Source of the DNA: JAJFTV01 sp964426355 | GTDB taxonomy: Bacteria; Chloroflexota; Anaerolineae; Anaerolineales; Anaerolineaceae | NCBI GenBank assembly: GCA_964426355.1 | Contig: CAYRRA010000090.1 | Span: 1 to 17,642 of the forward strand | DNA: 17,642 nucleotides | Direction of reading: 5' to 3' | Made by a program: the position numbers and the translations under genes | Shown: in pieces, positions 1 to 7,338 of the stretch | How positions within the stretch are numbered: position 1 is the stretch's first letter | Layout of the letters: each line of letters starts with the position of its first letter | Notes under the pieces: model-generated | Database searches by the model: none | What the model saw: only the letters and a program-made list of their open reading frames with translations | Told to the model about the DNA's origin: nothing

Positions 1-1
1 T

Positions 2-166
2 GACCTGCAAAAGGGCGATCTGCAAGTTCAGCATCATCGTGTAGACTATGACATTGAAAGCGCTCTCGCTGAAATGCGTAAAAATAACCTGCCCGAGGAA
101 TTTATCCGAATGCTCCAGCAAGGAAAAAACTTAGGCGATGTTTTAAGAAAAGAAACAACCGATTAA
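2..166 (+). CDS. C-terminal end of an unrecognised protein (5' end outside window)
   Basis: An open frame enters from the left edge and ends at a TAA at 164-166. The visible 54 residues are polar and probably helical, with a GDLQV stretch near the start and an acidic/basic tail ending in KETTD. I do not recognise the family with confidence. A GDL-type strand near the C-terminus is loosely reminiscent of AarF/UbiB-type kinases, but that is only a guess. The HD-domain gene starts 10 bases after the stop with its ribosome binding site overlapping the gap, so the two are probably co-transcribed. Confidence 0.6.
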   Translation, partial: DLQKGDLQVQHHRVDYDIESALAEMRKNNLPEEFIRMLQQGKNLGDVLRKETTD

Positions 167-176
167 GGATGGAACC

Positions 177-806
177 ATGTTGGATCAAGATTTACACCAA
201 TCCCATCTTGAAAAAATTGATGCACTGCTCAGATTGTGCGAGGTGGATACCCTCCATCCCGAGCATGTGAAAAATTTGTCTCTCTCGTTGTTCGATCAGA
301 TCAACCCGATATTGAATTGCTCACAAGATGCACGCCGATGGCTTGAGTATGCAGCCCTGCTACATGATGTAGGCTGGATAAGAGGTCGCGCCAGGCATCA
401 CAAAATCTCTCTTCAGATCATCCTGGACACACCCTCACTCGACTTTACCAACAAAGAACGCCTGATTATCGGCTCCATCGCCCGTTATCATAGAAAGACG
501 CCGCCCACCCTGCTTCACGACCATTTCAAGGTCCTTGACCCAATGGAACGCGAGATGGTACGGAAATGTTCAGCACTGTTACGTTTAGCAAACGCATTGG
601 ATGCAAGTCATCAGTCATTGGTAACCCGGGTCAGTGTTAACCCAAAAAAGCACCATCTGCGCATCGAATGCTTTGTTCATTCAGAGCCGGAAAGAGAAAA
701 CGCCCAATTCGAAGAAAACCACTCGGTGATTGAAGAATTTATTAAGTGCAAAATTAAAATCAAATGGAACCGGATCAATCAACCACCCAATCCACCCGCA
801 CAGTAG
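177..806 (+). CDS. Stand-alone HD-domain protein resembling the C-terminal domain of Ppx/GppA phosphatases
   Basis: The 209-residue protein carries an HD-superfamily pattern: a histidine at about residue 30, the HD pair at 63-64 in LLHDVG, RYHRK at 103-107, and a later aspartate at 142 in ANALDAS. The order LLHDVG, then a region rich in His, then RYHRK, then LLRLANALDAS matches the helical C-terminal domain of exopolyphosphatase/guanosine pentaphosphatase (Ppx/GppA). The N-terminal ASKHA phosphatase domain is absent. The start is an ATG preceded by AAGGATGG. By family knowledge such domains bind metal and act on, or help bind, phosphate-containing nucleotides or polyphosphate; the substrate here is unknown. 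It sits 10 bases downstream of the partial gene, suggesting an operon. Confident of the HD fold, moderately confident of the Ppx relationship. Confidence 0.8.
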   Translation: MLDQDLHQSHLEKIDALLRLCEVDTLHPEHVKNLSLSLFDQINPILNCSQDARRWLEYAALLHDVGWIRGRARHHKISLQIILDTPSLDFTNKERLIIGSIARYHRKTPPTLLHDHFKVLDPMEREMVRKCSALLRLANALDASHQSLVTRVSVNPKKHHLRIECFVHSEPERENAQFEENHSVIEEFIKCKIKIKWNRINQPPNPPAQ

Positions 807-811
807 CAGCG

Positions 812-844
812 AACCGGAATCATTGAGTATAATCAATTTCGGTT
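812..844 (+). other. Imperfect inverted repeat between genes, containing a TATAAT in its loop
   Basis: AACCGGAA at 812-819 and ATTGA at 822-826 can pair with TCAAT at 833-837 and TTCGGTT at 838-844, with one bulge. A TATAAT lies in the loop at 828-833. It could be a weak terminator for the HD gene or part of a promoter for the following gene. No T-run follows and no convincing -35 hexamer is seen, so neither role is established. Confidence 0.3.
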
Positions 845-875
845 GGTAACATCTTATGAAAACCAGGAGAAAATC

Positions 876-1940
876 ATGACCACAGTCGACCCCGTTCAAC
901 AAAATAAACAGGAAATCAGCCGTCTGCAGAATGAAATCAACAACTTACACCGAGATGTGCGCCTGGCTTCATTGAGGGACCAGGTGGAGGACCTGGCAAC
1001 CGCCATTGGTGGTTTTCCACAGCGGGTTCAAAACCTGCGCGCTCGAAAATATGCCTTCGAGAAAAACCTTGAAGCCAATGCAGGTAGTTTTACGCGTCGC
1101 TGGATGACGTTAAAAAGCAGTGTGGCAAATGAGATTAACCGCCAGGCAGCATCGCTGGAAACAGCATTAATACCAACCGAAAGCAAAATGACGCGCCTTG
1201 CAGCACTGCAAAATTCTCCCGCCCCGGCGAAAACCTTAATCGCTCAAGTGGATGCGGAAGTAAAAAACCTCAAATCCAAAACCTCGGCTGCGCAACAGGC
1301 AATCCAAGGGATGTATAACGCGTTTCAAAATGAAGTCAACCAGTTTAAGCAGAAGCTGGAGCGCATTGAAAAAATGCTAACCAACCTGGAGGAAGCATCT
1401 TTTGCTCTTATGCCCAATGAGGCAGGCATTATCGCCGTTGAAGCAACATTGGTAGATGGAAAAGAAGACAAAGATGACCCCAAAGGCATCCTCTTTCTCA
1501 CCGATCAACGGCTAATTTTTGAACAAAAACAGGATGTAGCAAAAAAGAAAGTCTTATTCATCGCCACCGAAAAAGAACGCGTGCAGCAAATGCTCATGGA
1601 TATCCCGCTTGGCATGGTTGAAGAAATCAAGCCATCTAAACGAGGGGTCTTTAAGAATGAGGACCACATCGATTTCGCATTTCAAAGTGGTGCACCCATG
1701 CGTGAGGCACATTTGCATCTCTTCGGGCAGGATTGCGCTGAATGGCAAAGTACCATTCAGCGCGCAAAATCGGGTGAATATGACCAGGATCGTGCTATTG
1801 CAATGGATGAAAAGGCAGCCCAGGATGTCCGTGATGTTCCCACGGTTTGCCCGGGATGTGGCGCATCACTTCAACAAAAGGTACTCAGGGGAATGGACTC
1901 GATCACCTGTCCATACTGTGGCAAAGTGATTCGGATATAA
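876..1940 (+). CDS. Coiled-coil protein with PH/GRAM-like domain and C-terminal zinc ribbon
   Basis: The ATG at 876 is preferred because AGGAG lies 6-10 bases before it; a TTG at 843 is in frame but lacks a site. The 354-residue protein has three parts: a charged, heptad-like alpha-helical region (about 5-175); a beta-rich segment (about 178-300) with the GILFLTDQRLIFEQ pattern of PH/GRAM-type domains; and a C-terminal CxxC-x16-CxxC zinc ribbon with cysteines 325, 328, 345 and 348. There is no signal peptide or membrane segment, so it should be cytoplasmic or peripheral to the membrane. It lies 82 bases before the MoxR operon on the same strand and may serve it. No specific function can be assigned; a scaffolding or membrane-binding role is an inference. 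Confidence 0.75.
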   Translation: MTTVDPVQQNKQEISRLQNEINNLHRDVRLASLRDQVEDLATAIGGFPQRVQNLRARKYAFEKNLEANAGSFTRRWMTLKSSVANEINRQAASLETALIPTESKMTRLAALQNSPAPAKTLIAQVDAEVKNLKSKTSAAQQAIQGMYNAFQNEVNQFKQKLERIEKMLTNLEEASFALMPNEAGIIAVEATLVDGKEDKDDPKGILFLTDQRLIFEQKQDVAKKKVLFIATEKERVQQMLMDIPLGMVEEIKPSKRGVFKNEDHIDFAFQSGAPMREAHLHLFGQDCAEWQSTIQRAKSGEYDQDRAIAMDEKAAQDVRDVPTVCPGCGASLQQKVLRGMDSITCPYCGKVIRI

Positions 1941-1960
1941 TTTGTGCTTTACCGCACAAA
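1941..1960 (+). other. Short hairpin after the zinc-ribbon gene
   Basis: TTTGTGC at 1941-1947 and GCACAAA at 1954-1960 form a perfect 7-bp stem with a 6-base loop directly after the TAA. The following bases are AATCAAAC, not a T-run, so it is at best an atypical terminator or an RNA-stabilising 3' hairpin for the upstream message. Confidence 0.35.
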
Positions 1961-2022
1961 AATCAAACATAACCATCACATTTGACAGGACGCCAGCAAT
2001 AATATTGAAAGGATAGTCCATT

Positions 2023-2958
2023 TTGATCCAGCAAACAACGAAGCGCATTATCGAAAATATTCAAAAGGTCATCGTCGGGAAAGAAAACGAGATAAAACTG
2101 TTGCTGGTAGCCATACTCTGTGAAGGGCATGTGCTGCTGGAAGACGTACCCGGAACGGGCAAAACGACACTCGCCCGTGCATTAGCCGCGTCACTGGGAT
2201 GCTCGTTTCGTCGGATTCAATTTACCCCTGATCTGCTCCCTTCTGATGTCACCGGTTTGAGTTGGTTCAACCAAAAAACCCAACAGTTTGAATTTAAACC
2301 CGGTCCAATCATGAGCCAGGTCGTCCTTGCTGATGAGATCAACCGCGCAACGCCGCGCACACAATCTGCGTTGTTGGAAGCCATGCAGGAGCGGCAGGTG
2401 ACCGGCGACGGCGTGACCCGAAAACTGGATCCGCCGTTCATCGTTCTTGCCACGCAAAACCCAATTGAACTGGAAGGTACGTTTCCCCTGCCCGAAGCAC
2501 AAATTGACCGGTTTATGCTCAAACTCAACATCGGTTATCCAACACAGAGCGAGGAAAATGCCATTCTGGAGCGTTTCCGCAAATCTGACCCTTTGCCAGA
2601 GCTCACCGCGGTAACAACCCCAGAAGAGATTATTCAGCTACAGGGGCTCCGTAAAGAAGTGCGCATTGAAGATTCTGTCAGGGACTACATTGTACGTGTG
2701 GCGCGCGCTACACGCGCCAACAATGAAATTCAACTGGGTGCAAGCCCCAGGGCAACCCTCGCGCTATACCAGACTGCGCAGGCATGGGCAGCACTTCAAA
2801 ATCGCGACTATGTCATCCCGGATGATGTGAAATTCCTGTCGCCTTATGTCCTATGCCATCGTCTCATCATCTCTGCACAGGCACAATTACGCGGTAGAGA
2901 TGCGCATGAGATGATTGCAGACATCGTTGGCGTCGTGCCTGTTCCGGTGGAGTTCTGA
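2023..2958 (+). CDS. MoxR-family AAA+ ATPase
   Basis: The 311-residue protein has Walker A PGTGKTT at 43-49, Walker B VVLADE at 100-105 followed by INRATPRTQSALLEAMQE, a sensor-1 ATQNP at 143-147 and an IDRF motif at 161-164. All are hallmarks of the MoxR branch of AAA+ ATPases, and the length is typical. The start is TTG with GAAAGGA 9 bases upstream. MoxR proteins act as chaperones with DUF58/VWA-type partners in assembling or activating protein complexes. Here the classical partners follow directly: DUF58 starts 1 base after the stop and a DUF4129 membrane protein overlaps the DUF58 stop. A TTGACA at 1982-1987 lies upstream, but no good -10 was found at the right distance. Family certain; client complex unknown. 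Confidence 0.95.
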   Translation: MIQQTTKRIIENIQKVIVGKENEIKLLLVAILCEGHVLLEDVPGTGKTTLARALAASLGCSFRRIQFTPDLLPSDVTGLSWFNQKTQQFEFKPGPIMSQVVLADEINRATPRTQSALLEAMQERQVTGDGVTRKLDPPFIVLATQNPIELEGTFPLPEAQIDRFMLKLNIGYPTQSEENAILERFRKSDPLPELTAVTTPEEIIQLQGLRKEVRIEDSVRDYIVRVARATRANNEIQLGASPRATLALYQTAQAWAALQNRDYVIPDDVKFLSPYVLCHRLIISAQAQLRGRDAHEMIADIVGVVPVPVEF

Positions 2959-2959
2959 G

Positions 2960-4168
2960 TTGCCCATCCAGGTTGCGCTCTCTATCCTTGTAATTTTGTT
3001 TTTTACGGGAGCATTTCTGAAAAACCCCTGGCTGGTCATCATATCTGTTGCAGCGGGTGTGATTTTGTTAACAGCCGCCTGGTGGAATAAGAAAGCTTTA
3101 CAAGGCGTTACCTATAAACGCCGCTGGCATTATCGCCGTGGTTTTCCAGGTGAACAAACGGAAATGCATGTCGAGGTCGAAAATAAGAAAGCACTGCCCC
3201 TTTCATGGCTGAGGGTATCCGACCTTTTTCCCCTGGGTGCGCCGCCTAAAGGTGAAGAAACCCTGAAAGCTTCACATCTACCCGGTTTTGGAAAACTGAT
3301 CAACTTATTCAGCCTGCGCTGGTTTGAAAAAATCAGCCGCCGATATGAGGTGGAATTTAGGACGCGCGGTGTCTATTCGGTAGGTCCGGCTGAAATCGCT
3401 TCTGGTGATTTGTTCGGACTCTTTGAAACCAAGAAAACCCTGGAAGAAAAGGAAAACCTGACGGTTTTTCCTGAAATCTTGCCGTTGAATGCGCTTGATA
3501 TCCAAACAGAAAACCCACTCGGCGAACAATCTTCGCGCAAGCGGCTTTTTGAAGACCCAAACCAACCAATGGGGGTGAGAGCATACCAACCAGAAGATGA
3601 GTTCAGACGCATCCACTGGGCAGCAACAGCCCGTACGGGTGAGCTGCAAGTCAAAGTCTACCAACCGGTCCGCTCGAAGTCGATTGTGATTTGCCTTAAC
3701 ATCGCCACATCATTGCAGCCCTGGCTTGGAATCAACCAGGGGCTGTCTGAACATCTGATTAAACTGGCAGCAACCTATTGTTACCAGCATGTTCAACAAG
3801 GATATTCCGTGGGGTTGATTTCCAACAGTTGCTTGAGCCATTCAGATCAACCCTTCATCATTCAGCCCAGTCGATCACCGAATCAGCTTGCGTTACTGCT
3901 CGAATCACTCGCTCGTATCACCCTCTTTGTTACGACCCCTTTTGAAGTCTTTCTCACCCGTACACTTCCCCGCCTGCCCTTCGGAGCATCTTTAGTGTTG
4001 ATCAGTGCTTTGGTGCCCCCAACCTTATGCGAATCGCTCATGCGCATCAAACGGTATCGCGCAAACACCACCCTGGTTTCCCTCGACCCAACTCCTCCAC
4101 CCAGGTTGCCCGGTATTCATCTCATCCATCTGCCATACTCATGTTCAGAAGCAGGCAGGAGAGAATGA
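2960..4168 (+). CDS. DUF58 domain membrane-anchored protein
   Basis: I place the start at TTG 2960, one base after the MoxR stop, with GGTGGAG about 8 bases upstream; this gives 402 residues beginning MPIQVALS. Two hydrophobic segments (about 5-20 and 24-41) form an N-terminal hairpin in the membrane. A basic, beta-rich region follows, and then the diagnostic DUF58 block at about 204-220 (GVRAYQPEDEFRRIHW, then AATARTGELQVK). DUF58 proteins are the usual partners of MoxR ATPases and have a VWA-like C-terminal fold; the C-terminal 180 residues fit this. Translational coupling with the MoxR gene and an ATGA overlap with the next gene make a tight operon. The client process is not visible from sequence. 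Confidence 0.9.
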   Translation: MPIQVALSILVILFFTGAFLKNPWLVIISVAAGVILLTAAWWNKKALQGVTYKRRWHYRRGFPGEQTEMHVEVENKKALPLSWLRVSDLFPLGAPPKGEETLKASHLPGFGKLINLFSLRWFEKISRRYEVEFRTRGVYSVGPAEIASGDLFGLFETKKTLEEKENLTVFPEILPLNALDIQTENPLGEQSSRKRLFEDPNQPMGVRAYQPEDEFRRIHWAATARTGELQVKVYQPVRSKSIVICLNIATSLQPWLGINQGLSEHLIKLAATYCYQHVQQGYSVGLISNSCLSHSDQPFIIQPSRSPNQLALLLESLARITLFVTTPFEVFLTRTLPRLPFGASLVLISALVPPTLCESLMRIKRYRANTTLVSLDPTPPPRLPGIHLIHLPYSCSEAGRRE

Positions 4169-5631
4169 AAATGAAGACACATAAATCAACGCTCCGCTAC
4201 GCCCTTTGGGGGGAAATCGCAAACATCCTGCAGATTTTTGCAGAGCTTTTACTGATGGCAGTGTGGATGTTCGCATTGACATTTGCCCAAATCCCCTGGT
4301 CAAAGATCATTCTGATATCTGGTAGTGTTTTTCTCATCACCTACCTTCTGGCACGTTGGCTCCACCAGCTCAAACTAAAACTGGTACTTCAAAGGGTCAT
4401 TTTTATTGGATGGATTTCCCTGGCTGTTGCCTTTAGCGCCTATACCCTGCTGTTCAGCCAGTTGGACTACCAACTGGTTGAATATATCCGGCAAATATTC
4501 ATCGAAGATGTCTCAACGGACACAATCATCGGATTTTGGATACTGCTCTTCACACTTCTGGTTATCTCACGCGGTATCCGCACTGCCAGGCACCCGGTAA
4601 CCACAAGCGACATAGTGACCGGGTTAAAAATAAGCCTGTTGCTTTTCAGCCTCTTTGCCGTTCTATTTGCTAAAGAAAACTACAGCGAATTCTTGCCCAC
4701 CTTTTTCGCTTTCCTCCTGGTCAACCTGACCGGCATGAGCCTGGCGCGCATTTCCGACCTCAGCGATCATTATGGCGGGCGCGTACCCGGTTTTAATTTT
4801 CAATGGGCAGCCGGCATCGGGTTGACCTCGTTGGTGGTCGTTTTCGCTGGACGCGTCATCAGTTGGATCATCAATTTGAAAGCTGCTGAGTTTCTGGGCA
4901 AAGGATTGGTTTTATTTGTACAATTCATCATCGGTGCGGTAGTTCTGGTCGCATCCCCCATTTTGCTTGGATTGGTTGCACTGCTGGAGTTCATCCTGAA
5001 CCTGCTCTCACCCAATCTAAAAAATCTCCTGGGAGAAAACCAGATTGAAATCGGTGAACAGTTTTTGGATGAAATGCAAACCGAAATTGTCGAAGTAACC
5101 CGCGTTGACCCGATTATCTTCGTCATGATTGGAGTCTTACTGGTCATCGTGATTGTCGCTATCATCCAGCTTCGCCAAAAACCCTGGGAACGATCTCTGC
5201 TTGGTGAGGAGAACCGGTCTGATTTACAAAGGCAAAAACGCATGCCCAACCCATTGAAAGACCTGTTCGCCAATCGTGCTGCCCGAAAAAAACTTTCCAC
5301 TGCACGCAGTTTACTGGCAGCGGCACGTGTTCGTTATATCTACACGCAGCTTTTGGATCTTTGCGAGAAACTGGGGAAACCAAGACCTCGCGCACTCACC
5401 CCCATTGAATTCATTCCCCGTATGCAGGGCTTATTTCCACAACACCCATCTGAACTCACCACCATCACAGACGCTTATGTGCGCATCCGTTATGGTGAGC
5501 TCCCTGAAACCAGCAAAGACATAGAAGACGTCGTGACTGCATGGCAAAATATTAGCACGTATGCAAAAGAAATCCTGGATGAACGAAAAAAACAGATGAA
5601 ACGTTCCTCCACTTATCGAACGCACAACTAA
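4165..5631 (+). CDS. Polytopic membrane protein with C-terminal DUF4129 domain
   Basis: The start at ATG 4165 overlaps the DUF58 stop as ATGA and follows GGCAGGAGAG, so the longer in-frame extension upstream is rejected. The 488-residue protein has about nine hydrophobic segments (from about 22-42 to about 320-342). A cytoplasmic C-terminal region follows, in which LAAARVRYIYTQLLDLCEKLG, RALTPIEFIPRM and the IRYGELP motif match DUF4129. In many bacteria this position is filled by a transglutaminase-like protein with a C-terminal DUF4129; no transglutaminase core (Cys-His-Asp) is seen here. It probably forms the membrane part of a MoxR-DUF58 complex. It ends 13 bases from the convergent VTT gene with no clear terminator between. 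Confidence 0.85.
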   Translation: MKMKTHKSTLRYALWGEIANILQIFAELLLMAVWMFALTFAQIPWSKIILISGSVFLITYLLARWLHQLKLKLVLQRVIFIGWISLAVAFSAYTLLFSQLDYQLVEYIRQIFIEDVSTDTIIGFWILLFTLLVISRGIRTARHPVTTSDIVTGLKISLLLFSLFAVLFAKENYSEFLPTFFAFLLVNLTGMSLARISDLSDHYGGRVPGFNFQWAAGIGLTSLVVVFAGRVISWIINLKAAEFLGKGLVLFVQFIIGAVVLVASPILLGLVALLEFILNLLSPNLKNLLGENQIEIGEQFLDEMQTEIVEVTRVDPIIFVMIGVLLVIVIVAIIQLRQKPWERSLLGEENRSDLQRQKRMPNPLKDLFANRAARKKLSTARSLLAAARVRYIYTQLLDLCEKLGKPRPRALTPIEFIPRMQGLFPQHPSELTTITDAYVRIRYGELPETSKDIEDVVTAWQNISTYAKEILDERKKQMKRSSTYRTHN

Positions 5632-5644
5632 TATTGTTCAGGAA

Positions 5645-6253
5645 TTATGGAAAAAGCCAATCCATGATGGTTGCGCCCCCATAGGCAAAAGCCAGCATTT
5701 TAATGATTTTACCAAGAATACACCAGAAAAGAAAACGTTGTACCGGCATCTTCAAAGCCCCCGCAGTTAACCCAGCAACGTCAAATACTGGATTGGGAAT
5801 TATGGATAAAACTAAAATCGCCCAATTGCCATATTTCTGAACCCAGCTTTCCATGTGTTCATGCCACTTGACCTTCTCAACCACCCCCCGTCCGCTGAAC
5901 CCAGCCAGATACCCTGATAACTCACCCAACCCTGCACCAAAACCTGCAATCACCGCAACCCAGAAAGGGTTGAAAATTGCTCCCATTGCCGAGGTCAACA
6001 AAACCCCGGGAACAGGGATTAAAACGGTTGCACTGCTAATCAGCGAGATTAAAAACAACCCGGGATAGCCATACTGCTCGAAATCCTGTATGCGGTCGCG
6101 AATGGAGAGCAGGTAAACAGTAAGTCCAATCACGAACAACAAAGCCATCACACGTGTGATGGTGACCCATTTGTTGCGTGGTTTCTGCAGCGAATCCCCA
6201 CTACCGCGGATTTCTCCGCCTGGTTGTTCAGGATTGGGAATGGGCTCGTTCAT
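5645..6253 (-). CDS. VTT/DedA-like (SNARE-associated, YqaA/TVP38-type) membrane protein
   Basis: A 202-residue protein with a polar Pro/Gly-rich N-terminus (about 1-28), one transmembrane segment (about 32-50) and a VTT core. The core has the re-entrant style AGFGAGLGELSGYLAGFSGRG, the SIIPNPVFDVAGLTAGALKM segment and the C-terminal LGKIIKMLAFAYGG helix. By family knowledge VTT proteins are lipid scramblases/transporters or influence membrane homeostasis and proton-motive force; the specific substrate cannot be told. Its ATG overlaps the TGA of the uridine kinase gene by 4 bases (6250-6253), so it is probably translated by coupling. No strong independent ribosome binding site is seen. Confidence 0.85.
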   Translation of the reverse strand: MNEPIPNPEQPGGEIRGSGDSLQKPRNKWVTITRVMALLFVIGLTVYLLSIRDRIQDFEQYGYPGLFLISLISSATVLIPVPGVLLTSAMGAIFNPFWVAVIAGFGAGLGELSGYLAGFSGRGVVEKVKWHEHMESWVQKYGNWAILVLSIIPNPVFDVAGLTAGALKMPVQRFLFWCILGKIIKMLAFAYGGATIMDWLFP

Positions 6254-6882
6254 TCGTTCAAAAGCTCTTCAATGCGTGCGATGACCATATCCAATGCAAC
6301 CAGGTTCAATCCTCCTTCAGGTATGATGACATCAGCATAGCGTTTGGATGGCTCGACAAACTCCAGATGCATGGGGCGAACCGTATCATCATACTGCTTG
6401 ATTACATTTTCAACCGTCCGCCCGCGTTCGTGAATATCCCTCTGCAACCTGCGGATAAACCGGATATCGGCATCCGTATCCACATAGATTTTTACATCGA
6501 ACAACTTCCGTAATTCTGGCTCAGCAAAAATTAGAATCCCTTCAACAATCACTACTCTGCGCGGTTCAACGTGCGTCGTTTCTTGCTTCCGAATGTGTTG
6601 GGTAAAATCATACTGAGGTATATTAACAGGTTCCCAGTTTTTTAACCGAAGTAGATGAATAACCAACAACTCTGTTTCAAGGGAATCAGGGTGGTCAAAA
6701 TTGGTGGATGCACGCTCCGATAAAGGTAAATGCTTAAGGTCGCGGTAATACACATCATGCTGCAAAAAAGCAATCCGGTGCGAACCGACGCGCTCCAGAA
6801 TAGCTTGCGATACAGTCGTTTTACCAGAACCGGTTCCACCTGCAATGCCAATTACCAGAGGAGTCTTTTTTTCAACCATCAT
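6250..6882 (-). CDS. udk: Uridine kinase
   Basis: Phosphorylates uridine and cytidine in pyrimidine salvage. The protein has a Walker A motif GGTGSGKT at 15-22, the QHDVYYRD motif around 41-48, NFDHPDS, IPQYDFTQHIR for substrate binding, VVIVEGILIF, and the RRLQRDIHERGR lid motif, in the order of the uridine kinase/PRK family. At 210 residues it matches the usual length. I choose ATG 6882 (MMVEKK); a GGAG lies 12 bases upstream, and in-frame TTG codons at 6885 and 6900 are alternatives. The VTT gene overlaps its stop by 4 bases. The 200 bases upstream are AT-rich and hold no confident promoter. Confidence 0.95.
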   Translation of the reverse strand: MMVEKKTPLVIGIAGGTGSGKTTVSQAILERVGSHRIAFLQHDVYYRDLKHLPLSERASTNFDHPDSLETELLVIHLLRLKNWEPVNIPQYDFTQHIRKQETTHVEPRRVVIVEGILIFAEPELRKLFDVKIYVDTDADIRFIRRLQRDIHERGRTVENVIKQYDDTVRPMHLEFVEPSKRYADVIIPEGGLNLVALDMVIARIEELLNE

Positions 6883-7108
6883 CAATGTTTTCCGCTCCAA
6901 TATGTTGAATTGAATGTGAAAAAGCTAGAAAAACGCATATCAAATACAGTGAAACTATATCATAAAAAGAAAAACATTAACCTCGAGTCCCACAAAATGC
7001 ATGGGATATAATTACCTGTAACAGGATGAGGTATTACCCGGAATAAAGCTTTGGGAGAAAAATGGCGGTTTTTTCAGCAGAGGATGACCGGCACATTAAA
7101 CAAAAAGG

Positions 7109-7181
7109 AGCCACCGAAGGGAATCGAACCCTTGACCGATCGCTTACGAAGCGACTGCTCTGCCGGCTGAGCTACGGTGGC
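7109..7181 (-). tRNA. tRNA-Thr (anticodon CGT)
   Basis: Read from 7181 down, a full cloverleaf is seen: acceptor GCCACCG/CGGTGGC, D-stem GCTC/GAGC, anticodon stem GTCGC/GCGAT (closed by a G-T pair) with loop TTCGTAA, a 5-base variable loop, and T-arm AAGGG/CCCTT with loop TTCGATT. The anticodon is CGT, so it reads ACG threonine codons. The discriminator base is T; CC follows but the final A is absent, so the CCA end must be completed enzymatically. A TTTTT run starts 3 bases after the discriminator. Confidence 0.97.
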
Positions 7182-7194
7182 ATCTGTAGGCGCT

Positions 7195-7224
7195 ATTATA
7201 CCAGCCAGATTGGTTTTCCGGCAA
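7195..7224 (-). promoter_or_regulatory. Sigma70-type promoter of the tRNA-Thr gene
   Basis: On the minus strand TTGCCG (7224-7219) and a perfect TATAAT (7200-7195) are separated by 18 bases. Transcription would start around 7188, about 7 bases before the mature tRNA 5' end. Confidence 0.75.
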
Positions 7225-7338
7225 GAGATTACAAGCTTTAATAACGCGGTTTACCCCAGCCACAAATCTAAACCACTTGCGAATTGGATACAGATTCGAA
7301 ACAAGTTTTACTACAAAAGGATAATCAAAATCAAAAGT

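Noticed and set aside
4800..5300. Long minus-strand frame of 166 codons within the DUF4129 gene
   Set aside because: It is antisense to a well-supported membrane-protein gene and has a serine/threonine/methionine-rich shadow composition.
7177..7338. 54-codon N-terminal extension of the glycosyltransferase
   Set aside because: The extension overlaps the tRNA and its promoter, and the Rossmann fold starts exactly at ATG 7339.
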